In this document: positions 41,751-49,988 of the stretch, in pieces | Position numbering within the stretch: the first letter of the stretch is position 1 | Layout: every line of letters begins with the position of its first letter | DNA from: an uncultured Lachnospiraceae bacterium | GTDB taxonomy: Bacteria; Bacillota; Clostridia; Lachnospirales; Lachnospiraceae | Direction of reading: 5' to 3' | Assembly (NCBI GenBank): GCA_910584585.1 | Contig: CAJUBP010000016.1 | Span: 8,141-72,140 of the forward strand | Length of the DNA stretch: 64,000 nucleotides | Notes under the pieces: model-generated | The model's input: only the letters and a program-made list of their open reading frames with translations | Databases searched by the model: none | What the model was told of the DNA's origin: nothing | Translations under genes and position numbers: made by a program

Positions 41751-43343
41751 ATGGAGACAGTAAGATTTGATGATTTAGATTTATACCCACAGATATTGCG
41801 GGCAATTCGGGAAATGGGTTTTGAAGAGGCTACCCCCATTCAGAGCAAGGCCATTCCTGTAGTAATGGAAGGGGTAGATGTGATTGGACAGGCACAGACC
41901 GGAACCGGGAAGACGGCGGCCTTTGGAATACCTCTGCTGATGAAGGTGGATCCCCACAATAAGAAGACCCAGGCCATTGTACTCTGTCCCACCAGGGAAC
42001 TTGCCATCCAGGTGGCAGAAGAAGTCCGCTGCCTTGCAAAATATATGCATGGGGTGAAAGTGCTTCCCGTTTACGGCGGACAAGATATTGTCAAGCAGAT
42101 CCGTTCCTTAAAGGGCGGCGCCCAGATTATTATCGGCACGCCGGGACGGGTGATGGATCACTTAAGAAGAAAGACCATTAAGTGTGAAGAAGTAGAGACT
42201 ATCGTATTGGACGAAGCAGACGAAATGCTGAATATGGGCTTCCGGGAAGATATCGAAACGGTGCTGGAATACATTCCCGAAGAGCGGCAGACGGTATTGT
42301 TTTCTGCCACCATGCCCAAGCCGATTCTGGAAATTACCAAGAAATACCAGAAGGACGCCGTTACCATCAAGGTAGTGAAAAAGGAACTGACGGTTCCGAA
42401 TATTGAGCAGTATTATTATGATGTAAAACGCAAGGACAAGGTTGAAGTGTTAAGCCGTCTGCTGGATGTGTACGATCCCAGGCTTTCTCTGGTGTTCTGC
42501 AACACCAAGCGTATGGTGGATGAGCTTACCAACGCGCTGCAGGGCAGAGGATATTTCGCCGAAGGACTGCACGGAGATATGAAGCAGATGCAGCGTGACC
42601 GTGTCATGAATCATTTCCGCAATGGGAAAACAGAGATCCTGGTAGCTACCGACGTGGCCGCCCGGGGAATTGACGTAGATGACGTGGAAGCGGTGTTTAA
42701 TTTTGATCTTCCCCAGGACGACGAATATTATGTGCACCGCATTGGAAGAACTGGAAGAGCGGGCAGAACCGGCCGTTCCTTTACCTTTGTCAAAGGCAAA
42801 GAAGTCTACAAATTAAAAGATATCCAGCGGTACTGCAAGACCAAGATCCTTGCCCAGAAGATTCCCAGCATGGAAGACGTGGTGCAGGTAAGGCTGGAAA
42901 AAATCATGGATCATATCGGCACAGTAATCGAAGAAGAAGATCTGACCTCCATGGTAAATATGATTGAGAAGCAGGTAAATGAATCCGATTACACTGCCAT
43001 GGACATTGCAGCGGCGTTTTTGAAGCTGGCGCTGCTGGGCGAGGAAGAGAACGCTCAAAAGAGCATGGAGAACTTTGAATTCGGCGACACAGGCGCAGAA
43101 GAAGGTATGGTCCGTCTCTTTATTAACATCGGCAAGAAGCAGCATGTGCGGCCGGGAGATATCTTAGGGGCTATAGCCGGAGAGTCCGGAATGTCAGGAG
43201 ATCTGGTGGGCGCCATAGACATGTATGATAAGTATACTTTTGTGGAAGTTCCCCGGGAATACGGCAAAGAAGTGCTGCGGGCCATGAGCCATTCCAAGAT
43301 AAAAGGAAAGAGCATCAATATTGAGCCTGCCAACCAGAAATAA
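41751..43343 (+). CDS. DEAD-box RNA helicase with DbpA-type RNA-binding domain
   Basis: A 530-aa ATP-dependent RNA helicase. Motifs are complete: Q-motif (FEEATPIQSKAIP), I (AQTGTGKT), Ia (PTRELAIQ), II (VLDEADEML), III (FSATMP), V (TDVAARGIDV) and VI (HRIGRTGRAG). The end (about 450-530: RLFINIGKKQHVRPGDILGAIAGESGMSG, FVEVPREYGKEVL) is a DbpA RNA-binding domain, which in relatives targets 23S rRNA. It probably acts in ribosome assembly or cold adaptation. Start: ATG 41751 with AAAGGA upstream and a promoter just before; the open frame back to 41613 lies upstream of the promoter's start site. Confidence 0.94.
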   Translation: METVRFDDLDLYPQILRAIREMGFEEATPIQSKAIPVVMEGVDVIGQAQTGTGKTAAFGIPLLMKVDPHNKKTQAIVLCPTRELAIQVAEEVRCLAKYMHGVKVLPVYGGQDIVKQIRSLKGGAQIIIGTPGRVMDHLRRKTIKCEEVETIVLDEADEMLNMGFREDIETVLEYIPEERQTVLFSATMPKPILEITKKYQKDAVTIKVVKKELTVPNIEQYYYDVKRKDKVEVLSRLLDVYDPRLSLVFCNTKRMVDELTNALQGRGYFAEGLHGDMKQMQRDRVMNHFRNGKTEILVATDVAARGIDVDDVEAVFNFDLPQDDEYYVHRIGRTGRAGRTGRSFTFVKGKEVYKLKDIQRYCKTKILAQKIPSMEDVVQVRLEKIMDHIGTVIEEEDLTSMVNMIEKQVNESDYTAMDIAAAFLKLALLGEEENAQKSMENFEFGDTGAEEGMVRLFINIGKKQHVRPGDILGAIAGESGMSGDLVGAIDMYDKYTFVEVPREYGKEVLRAMSHSKIKGKSINIEPANQK

Positions 43344-43401
43344 AAGGCTCTCTGACAGGAATCGCCGTGAAGCGTAAGGAACTGCAGAAAACAGTCAGAA
43401 T

Positions 43402-43445
43402 AAAAACATCCCGTTAAAGCAGATAGTTTTGGCGGGATGTTTTTA
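43402..43445. terminator. Bidirectional terminator between DEAD-box gene and kinase gene
   Basis: AAAAACATCCCG (43402-43413) and CGGGATGTTTTT (43433-43444) form a 12-bp perfect stem with A-run and T-run, usable by both convergent transcripts. Confidence 0.85.
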
Positions 43446-43565
43446 TGCACAGCCCAAGCAGAGGAAATATGCCGCTAAGGCGGCGAGCGGGGGGGAACGT
43501 TTTCCCTGCTCGATTTTGAGCGGGACAATGGCCAGCGTTTTTCCAGTGCGTAATTGAGAGTAATA

Positions 43566-44852
43566 TTATAAATTCAGCACAACCACAAAAGTAGCCCCGC
43601 CTCCCGGAGTGTCCTCAATCCAAAGTTTTCCTTTGTGCATCAGAATAATTTCCCGGGCAATGCAAAGCCCAAGCCCGAAATGGGACTTATCTTTATGGGA
43701 TTTATCACATCGGTAAAAACGGTCAAAAACCGCTTCTTTTTCAGCGTCAGGAATTCCAGCTCCATTGTCTGCAATCCGAAAAATCAGCCGATCCTGGGAA
43801 GCTTTCAGGGAAAGACGGATGCTTCCCCCTTCCTGTGTATAACTGACGGCATTGTCCAGAAGGATTGCAAATACCTGTTCTATGCGCTCCTTGTCACAGA
43901 GACAGGGACGCACCATTTCTTCCGGCAGCGAAATGTGCATGGAAATGCCCTTTTTCTTTGCCAGAGGTTCAAATTTTTCATAGGCGGACAGCAGCAGCGT
44001 GTCCAGTTCCGCCGGTTTTTTGTGAATAGAAAAATGGGAACTGTCCGTATTGGAAAGAGTCAGCATATCGTCAATCAGCCGGCCCATGCGTTTCCCTTCC
44101 TGTTCTATGGTTTCTGAAAAATGCGCTGCTTCCTCCGGGGAAGCCTGTTTCATAGCGGACAGGCAGGAAAGCATGACAGTCAGGGGAGAGCGCAGTTCAT
44201 GGGAAGCAAAAGCCACGAATTCCGCCTGCTTCTGCCTGTTTTCTGCCAGCGGCTGTATCATGCGCCAGGTGAAAAACCAGAAAAATATTCCCAGCAGAAG
44301 AATACCGAAAATATCTGCTCCGGCAAACAGAAGACGCTGATAAAGGACCGCTTTTTTTAAGCCTGACAGGGAATAAAGTGCTGCGATATTCAGGGCGCCG
44401 CTGTTTTTGGGGATGAGGGCCATTGCGCCGTAATAAGTTTCTCCGTGAATGGTCAGTTCAAATTCTTCGTGGGAGGACAGGACAGATTCCGCTGTGATGG
44501 CTTCTTCCAGGATTCCATAGTCATTTTTTGCCTTTTGCCGCACCTGGGTGAAATACTGCTCTTCCAGGGAAGTAGGAGACAGAGAGTCAAATACCAGCCG
44601 GGAGCCGTTGTCTTGGATATCCAGCTCAAAATGGGTATCGGCGCAGAATTGGGTCAGCCAGGCATAGGAGATGACAGCCTGGCTTTCTAAATGGTTGACC
44701 AGCATACTGATATTGACTCGGAAATCAGCAAAGTTCCGTTCCCGGGATTCTTTTTCTGAGACAGACAGGCAGATCAGAGACATAAAAACAAGAATCATGC
44801 CGCAGATAAAGGTGCAGAACAGAGTAAGCCGGATGTGAAGTTTCTGAAACAT
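43566..44852 (-). CDS. Sensor histidine kinase
   Basis: A 428-aa membrane kinase. It has a transmembrane helix near the start (about 8-30), an extracytoplasmic sensor (about 35-165), a second helix (about 178-200), HisKA with phospho-His in FASHELRSPLTVML, and HATPase with N-box (AILLDNAVSYTQ), G1 (DNGAGIPD), F (FDRFYR) and G2 (GLGLCIA). No clear HAMP. The gene starts 1 nt after the regulator's stop codon and forms a system with it. Divergently, a solute-binding lipoprotein operon starts, which is the likely target. The signal is unknown, possibly a sugar or envelope stress. Confidence 0.92.
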   Translation of the reverse strand: MFQKLHIRLTLFCTFICGMILVFMSLICLSVSEKESRERNFADFRVNISMLVNHLESQAVISYAWLTQFCADTHFELDIQDNGSRLVFDSLSPTSLEEQYFTQVRQKAKNDYGILEEAITAESVLSSHEEFELTIHGETYYGAMALIPKNSGALNIAALYSLSGLKKAVLYQRLLFAGADIFGILLLGIFFWFFTWRMIQPLAENRQKQAEFVAFASHELRSPLTVMLSCLSAMKQASPEEAAHFSETIEQEGKRMGRLIDDMLTLSNTDSSHFSIHKKPAELDTLLLSAYEKFEPLAKKKGISMHISLPEEMVRPCLCDKERIEQVFAILLDNAVSYTQEGGSIRLSLKASQDRLIFRIADNGAGIPDAEKEAVFDRFYRCDKSHKDKSHFGLGLCIAREIILMHKGKLWIEDTPGGGATFVVVLNL

Positions 44853-44853
44853 G

Positions 44854-45525
44854 TTATACCTCCAATTGATAACCGACGCCCCGGATGGTTCTTAACTGAA
44901 GAGAGCTTTGAACGCTTTTCAGCCTGCGGCGCAGAAAATAAATATAGTTGTCCAGATTGCCGTCTTCCACTTCCGCGTCCGGCCCCCAGACTTTGGCTAA
45001 CAGGGAGGCGCGGGGAATGGTCTGCCCCGGGTTTCTTAAGAAAAATTCCAGCAAATCTCCTTCCCTGGCGGAAAGGGAGCAGGACAGGTCTTTGCAGCAG
45101 AGTTTTTTCTGGTCTGTATCGTAAGAAATGTCGCCTAATTCCAGCGGCTTGCTGCCCTCCCATTTGGAAGGGCGCCTTAGAATGCAGCGGATTCTGGCAA
45201 GGAGTTCTTCAAAATCAAAAGGTTTTACCAGATAGTCGTCTGCGCCGCAGTCCAGGCCTGTGATTTTGTCGTTTAACGCGCCCAGGGCAGTGACGAATAT
45301 AATGGGCGTGGAAATGTTTTTCTCCCGGGCGATTTTCAGCACAGAGATGCCGTCTAAAAGGGGCAGCATCCGGTCCAGCAGAATCAGGTCGTGGGATTGC
45401 TGCTCGATAAAATGCAGGCCCTCTTCGCCGTCATGGCATACGTCTGTCTCGAAATGATTGCGTTCCAGTTGGAAGCGGAGGGTTTCCGCAAGGGATTTGT
45501 CGTCTTCTATGATTAAAATGCGCAT
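44854..45525 (-). CDS. OmpR/PhoB-family response regulator
   Basis: A 223-aa regulator: receiver domain (phospho-Asp in LILLDRMLP, acidic pair EDD, Lys in LVKPFDFEE) and OmpR winged helix (about 125-222; SAREGDLLEFFLRNPGQTIPRASLLAKVWG, VEDGNLDNYIYFLRRRL, LRTIRGVGYQL). It is upstream of its kinase in the same transcript. 11-bp-period direct repeats in the divergent control region (45580-45629) are candidate binding sites for it. It probably controls both itself and the lipoprotein operon. Confidence 0.93.
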   Translation of the reverse strand: MRILIIEDDKSLAETLRFQLERNHFETDVCHDGEEGLHFIEQQSHDLILLDRMLPLLDGISVLKIAREKNISTPIIFVTALGALNDKITGLDCGADDYLVKPFDFEELLARIRCILRRPSKWEGSKPLELGDISYDTDQKKLCCKDLSCSLSAREGDLLEFFLRNPGQTIPRASLLAKVWGPDAEVEDGNLDNYIYFLRRRLKSVQSSLQLRTIRGVGYQLEV

Positions 45526-45579
45526 GGGCGTTGGGCTCCTTTTTTGAATGAGATTATATAATAAATTCTATCACAAAAA

Positions 45580-45629
45580 TCTCTAAATAATCTCTAAAAT
45601 TTTTTTGGTTCTTTAGAGGGAGATTAGAG
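45580..45629. promoter_or_regulatory. Candidate OmpR-type binding sites in the divergent region
   Basis: TCTCTAAAT (45580) and TCTCTAAAA (45591) are direct repeats 11 bp apart. TTTAGAG (45612) and ATTAGAG (45623) are the same motif in opposite orientation, again 11 bp apart. This one-turn period is typical for OmpR-family dimers. The region lies between the regulator gene and the lipoprotein operon, and TATTCT (45640-45645) could be the operon's -10. Confidence 0.6.
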
Positions 45630-45688
45630 GTTCCTGTGATATTCTGTTTTCAGATTCCAAATCAGAATGATAGTCAGGAGGTAAGAAA

Positions 45689-48082
45689 ATGAAATACGGA
45701 AAGTTAAAACGCGCGGCGGGAATCTTATTATCGGTTACGTTGATTCTCGGAAGCCTTGCCGGGTGCGGCGGGAAAGAGAATGGCGGCGGAAACGAAGGCG
45801 GAACCAGTGCCGGAGAAAACGGCGGAGAAGACGGCGGCGGGGAACAGGCCATGGGACGTTTCCTGGAAGAAGACGTGGAACTGCCTATTATGTTTGGCAA
45901 TATCTATGATATGAAGAAATTAGAAGACGGCACCATTCGGATTATTGGGAAAAATGCGGATGATAACATGGAAACCGTATGGGACTCCAAAGACGCCGGG
46001 GCCACTTGGGAAAAGGCGTTTGACGCCCCCGGGGAACTGCAGGATGGGGGAAACGGATATACGGATTACGCGGCGCTTTCGTCCGACGGGCAGTCTGCGT
46101 GGGCCTATAATCAGATCGGAGACGGCGGAATTAAGCCGATTCTGTATCTGTTGGACAAAGAAGGAAATCTGGGCAGGATTCCCTTTGAACTTCCGTCAGC
46201 GGACGATGGAAAGACATCTGCCCAGGCCTTTTCTGTAGATGTTCCATTAGAGGAAGAGGATGGAGAAACCGGCCAGGACGACCAGGGAACAGTAGGTGAC
46301 AGTGTGGACAATATGATTCTGAATCTCTGCTTTCTGGGAAATGATCAGATTCTGGTAACGGATATGTCGGATCGGGTGTTTCAGATCAATACTGCGGACG
46401 GAAGCGTGAAGCAGACTTACGATTTCAGCGGCGCGGAAGACACCCATCAGGTTTTTACGGCTGGAAACAAAGTAATTGTGGTGACTAGCACAGAGGTTCT
46501 TTTGTATGATTCGGAAACCGGGGAACAGCTGCAGACGGAAGAGGCGCTGCAGCAAAGCGTAGCGGAAAGCGGATTTTTTAACGGAGTTGACACCATTGAC
46601 GCAGGGGAAAGCGTTTATTATCTCACCGGAAAAGGGTTATTCCATTATAAATTCGGCGGCAGCGTGATGGAGCAGTTAATTGACGGAACTATGAATTCTC
46701 TTGGAGCTCCGGCTTTTTACCCTGCGGCGCTGACCATGTTAGACGAGCAGAATCTTTTCGTGGCGGCAAATGACTTGAATTCTGCGTCAGGATCGGGCAT
46801 GACGGTGTTAAAATATACCTGGTCTGCCGATACTCCGGCCAAACCGGAGAAAGAGCTGAAGGTGTATTCTCTGTATAATAACCGGGAACTGCGCCAGGCA
46901 GTCAGCAGTTTTCAGAAAGCCCATACAGAGATATACGTGAATTATCAGGTTGCGATGTCTGAAGAAAACGGCACAACTGTCTCAGACGCCTTGAAGACGC
47001 TGACGACGGAAATTATGGCTGGAAAAGGGCCGGATCTGATGGTTCTAGACGGTATGCCGGTAGAAACCTATATAGAGAAAGGGATCTTAACAGATATGTC
47101 ATCCCTGTTGGGCGACAAGGACGGTTATTTTGAGAATATTCTGAAAGCTTATGAAGATGCTCAGGGGCAGCTCTGCGCCATTCCCGCCAGGTTTATGATT
47201 CCGGCGGCCCAGGGCAGCAGCGCTTATTATACGCCGGGAGAAGATTTTGACGCTTTTACCAGTAAGCAGGGAATTTTAGCCCATATGGATCCGGAAGAAG
47301 TGATGGAAAAGTTCTGGTATAGCTGCGGGGCGGCCTGGCAGAAAGAAGATAAGACGCTGGATGCGGGAAAAATAACGGAATTTCTGACCAAGCTGAAAAA
47401 CGCTTTCGGGGAATATGACAGCAGCGCAAATGAGGAGGAAACCTACTACCAGGCGATTACGCAGGGCGGAGCGGTCAATGAGCTGCAGAAAGTGTCCTTA
47501 AGCTGGGGAGATTTTGACCTGGCGTTTGGCCGGGCGAAAGTAAATGCAGGGTTGTTCGGCCGGATGGATTACGGCATGATGAGCGCGGTAAACGCAAAAT
47601 TGGAAAATGGAGACTACGGCCTGATGCCGGGACAGGCAGAGAATGCGTTTGTGCCTGCCATGATACTGGGAATCAGCAGCAAGGCGGCTCAGCCGGAGAC
47701 GGCGGAAGAATTTGTGAAATACCTGTTTACCACGGAAGCCCAGAAGATTTCCCAATTCGGCGGCTTTCCGGTGGAGAAGGAAGCGTTCCGAAGCGTCGTC
47801 GACGGGCATGAATATGAGGGCAAAGACGACCTGGTAGGCGTAAGTGGAAGCAGCGGGGTGAATCCGGAAGAGATATTGGATTACGCATTGACTCCTACTC
47901 CGGAAGAAGAGATCCAAAAGCTTACAAATTTGGTGGAATCACTGAAAACTCCGGCCCTGCAGGATGATGTGATCAAAGAGGCTGTGGTAGAGCAGGGCGC
48001 AAAGGCGCTCAAAGGGGAATTGTCCCCGGAAGAGGGAACCGACGCCATTATGCAGAAGGTAAATATTTACCTGGCAGAGTGA
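45689..48082 (+). CDS. Lipoprotein fusing beta-propeller-like and solute-binding domains
   Basis: A 797-aa lipoprotein. The signal peptide ends at a lipobox (LAGC, Cys26). A Gly/Glu/Asn-rich linker leads to an N-terminal beta-rich region (about 60-385) with a BNR/Asp-box motif (SKDAGATWE), suggesting a propeller. From about 390 to the end is an ABC sugar-binding fold (ELKVYSLYNNRELRQAVSSFQKAHTEIYVNY, MAGKGPDLMVLDGMPVETYIEKGILTDMSSLL, EEFVKYLFTTEAQKISQFGGFPV). Such fusions are unusual; the propeller might add a second ligand or docking site. It leads an operon with two sugar permeases, but no ATPase is encoded. Confidence 0.82.
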   Translation: MKYGKLKRAAGILLSVTLILGSLAGCGGKENGGGNEGGTSAGENGGEDGGGEQAMGRFLEEDVELPIMFGNIYDMKKLEDGTIRIIGKNADDNMETVWDSKDAGATWEKAFDAPGELQDGGNGYTDYAALSSDGQSAWAYNQIGDGGIKPILYLLDKEGNLGRIPFELPSADDGKTSAQAFSVDVPLEEEDGETGQDDQGTVGDSVDNMILNLCFLGNDQILVTDMSDRVFQINTADGSVKQTYDFSGAEDTHQVFTAGNKVIVVTSTEVLLYDSETGEQLQTEEALQQSVAESGFFNGVDTIDAGESVYYLTGKGLFHYKFGGSVMEQLIDGTMNSLGAPAFYPAALTMLDEQNLFVAANDLNSASGSGMTVLKYTWSADTPAKPEKELKVYSLYNNRELRQAVSSFQKAHTEIYVNYQVAMSEENGTTVSDALKTLTTEIMAGKGPDLMVLDGMPVETYIEKGILTDMSSLLGDKDGYFENILKAYEDAQGQLCAIPARFMIPAAQGSSAYYTPGEDFDAFTSKQGILAHMDPEEVMEKFWYSCGAAWQKEDKTLDAGKITEFLTKLKNAFGEYDSSANEEETYYQAITQGGAVNELQKVSLSWGDFDLAFGRAKVNAGLFGRMDYGMMSAVNAKLENGDYGLMPGQAENAFVPAMILGISSKAAQPETAEEFVKYLFTTEAQKISQFGGFPVEKEAFRSVVDGHEYEGKDDLVGVSGSSGVNPEEILDYALTPTPEEEIQKLTNLVESLKTPALQDDVIKEAVVEQGAKALKGELSPEEGTDAIMQKVNIYLAE

Positions 48083-48098
48083 TTGGAAGGAACAAAAG

Positions 48099-48977
48099 AT
48101 GCGCAGGACAGGTAAATTAAGCCCGAAAGGCACAGAACAATATTTGAAAAACTGGCGGGGATTCCTCTGGATACTGCCCAGCTTTCTGGGAGTAATGATA
48201 TTTTACCTCCTGCCTTATGCAGATGTTGTCCGCCGCTCCTTTCTGGGGGCGGTAGACAACCGCTTTGTGGGGCTGGAAAACTACCGTACGATTATGGACA
48301 ACGCGGCATTTCTGCTGGCGGTGAAAAACACGCTGAAGTTTACCCTGTGCTGTATCCCGCTGCTGATTATGACTGCCCTTGTGTGCGCGGTAGTTTTATA
48401 CCGGAGCAAATATGGAGGTTTTATCAAAAGCGCTTTTCTGATGCCTATGGCCTTGCCGGCAGTTTCCGTCGCACTGGTGTGGAGACTGTTGTTTCATTCC
48501 CAGGGGCTTCTGAACTACTGGCTTTCCCGTTTGGGCATAGCGGGAGAGGACTGGATGAACGGGCCGGGCGCTTTCTGGATTCTGGTGATAAGCTATATCT
48601 GGAAAAACCTGGGCTATGATATTGTGCTGTGGATGGCAGGGCTGGCAGGAATCTCAGAGAATATCTATGAGGCGGCCAAAGTGGACGGGGCAGGGGAATG
48701 GCAGTGTTTTTGGAAAATTACGCTGCCCAATTTAAAACCATCCCTGTATACCATCACCGTGTTGTCTTTTCTGAATTCTTTTAAAGTATTCCGGGAGGCT
48801 TATCTGGTAGCAGGAGATTATCCCCATGAAAGCATTTATATGATGCAGCATTTGTTTAACAACTGGTTCCGCTCCTTTTCCTTTGATAAGATGGCGGCTG
48901 CGGCAGTGGCGGAAAGCATAATCCTGCTGGGGCTGATTTTATTATTGCAGAGGGCCTGGGACAGCGGGAAGGAGTAG
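48099..48977 (+). CDS. ABC sugar permease (MalF/UgpA type)
   Basis: A 292-aa membrane protein with six helices and the EAA loop that docks the ATPase (EAAKVDGAGEWQCFWKITLPNLKP). It is one of two permeases of a type I carbohydrate importer of the CUT1 class, 16 nt after the lipoprotein gene. Start: GGAAGGAACAAAAG before the ATG. No ATPase gene is in the operon; a shared MsmX-like ATPase from elsewhere could serve, which is common in Firmicutes (inference). Confidence 0.92.
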   Translation: MRRTGKLSPKGTEQYLKNWRGFLWILPSFLGVMIFYLLPYADVVRRSFLGAVDNRFVGLENYRTIMDNAAFLLAVKNTLKFTLCCIPLLIMTALVCAVVLYRSKYGGFIKSAFLMPMALPAVSVALVWRLLFHSQGLLNYWLSRLGIAGEDWMNGPGAFWILVISYIWKNLGYDIVLWMAGLAGISENIYEAAKVDGAGEWQCFWKITLPNLKPSLYTITVLSFLNSFKVFREAYLVAGDYPHESIYMMQHLFNNWFRSFSFDKMAAAAVAESIILLGLILLLQRAWDSGKE

Positions 48978-48984
48978 ATTAGAT

Positions 48985-49896
48985 ATGGAACAGGAAACAT
49001 GGATAGAAAAATTGTTGTTCCGTAAATTAATTGGCAGGCGAAAGACTCCCCATGCAGGAAAAATAGTTCTTTGGGTTCTTTTAACGATATTGGCAATTAC
49101 AGCCCTGTATCCGGTGGTTTTCCTGATTTTCGGTTCCTTTATGGGGAGAGATGAGCTTGAAGTTTATCTTGGAGCAGTGATTTCCGGGAATCAGGGATAT
49201 GCGGATTTCCCTCTTTTGCCCGGATATCCCACACTGCGCCATTATGTGGAAATTTTTTTAGATTCCCCGGAATTTTTCGTTATGTTCTGGAATTCCGTAA
49301 CAATCACCTTTTGTACGCTGGCGGGGCAGTTAATTGTGGGAACCATGGCGGCCTGGGGATTTGCCAAATATAAATTTCCCGGAAAAAAAGGATTTTTCCT
49401 GATTTATATGATCTTGATGCTTTTGCCCTTTCAGGTGCTGATGCTTTCCGATTATCTGGTTCTGGATCGGCTGGCGCTGACGGATCATTTGTGGGGGATT
49501 ATCCTGCCGGGGATTTTTTCCACGTTTCCGGTATTTACAATTTACCGTTTTTTTAAAGAAATACCGGACAGTCTGCTGGAATCGGCAAGACTGGACGGAG
49601 CCAGGGAGTGGCAGCTGTTTATTTATCTTGCGTTGCCCATAGGATCTTCCGGGATTATTGCGGCTATGGTGCTGGGATTTTTGGAATGTTGGAGCCTGAT
49701 TGAGCAGCCTTTGACATTTCTAAAGGATAAGAGCCTGTTTCCCTTATCTGTTTTTCTGCCGGATGTCACATCGGTTGGCCAGTCCGGCATGGCTTTTGCG
49801 GCGTCAGTGATCACGTTTTTTCCGGCGCTGCTGGTATTTCTGGGCGGGCAGGATTATCTGGAGCAGGGAATTATGGCAGGAGCAGTGAAAGAATAG
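48985..49896 (+). CDS. ABC sugar permease (MalG/UgpE type)
   Basis: A 303-aa six-helix permease, partner of the previous gene, with the EAA-type loop (LLESARLDGAREWQLFIYLALP). It starts 7 nt after the first permease. The extracytoplasmic loop after the first helix is longer than usual for MalG (about 45-80). Its last seven codons (MAGAVKE) and stop are copied in the repeat that follows. Confidence 0.92.
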   Translation: MEQETWIEKLLFRKLIGRRKTPHAGKIVLWVLLTILAITALYPVVFLIFGSFMGRDELEVYLGAVISGNQGYADFPLLPGYPTLRHYVEIFLDSPEFFVMFWNSVTITFCTLAGQLIVGTMAAWGFAKYKFPGKKGFFLIYMILMLLPFQVLMLSDYLVLDRLALTDHLWGIILPGIFSTFPVFTIYRFFKEIPDSLLESARLDGAREWQLFIYLALPIGSSGIIAAMVLGFLECWSLIEQPLTFLKDKSLFPLSVFLPDVTSVGQSGMAFAASVITFFPALLVFLGGQDYLEQGIMAGAVKE

Positions 49897-49988
49897 GGAA
49901 AGGGACAGACGAATGAGCAGGCGCAGGGAAAGGAACAGACGAGTCATGGCAGGAGCAGTGAAAGAATAGGGAAAGGGACAGACGAATG
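49873..49988 (+). repeat. 73-bp tandem duplication of the permease/HlyD gene junction
   Basis: A 43-bp block covering the last permease codons, stop, ribosome site and ATG (from 49873) is repeated exactly from 49946. The first copy's ATG (49913) opens an 18-codon ORF (MSRRRERNRRVMAGAVKE, stop 49967-49969), and the second copy's ATG is the HlyD-like gene start (49986). Between them is a third, degenerate copy of the ribosome site (GGGAAAGGAACAGACGAGTC). Confidence 0.92.
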
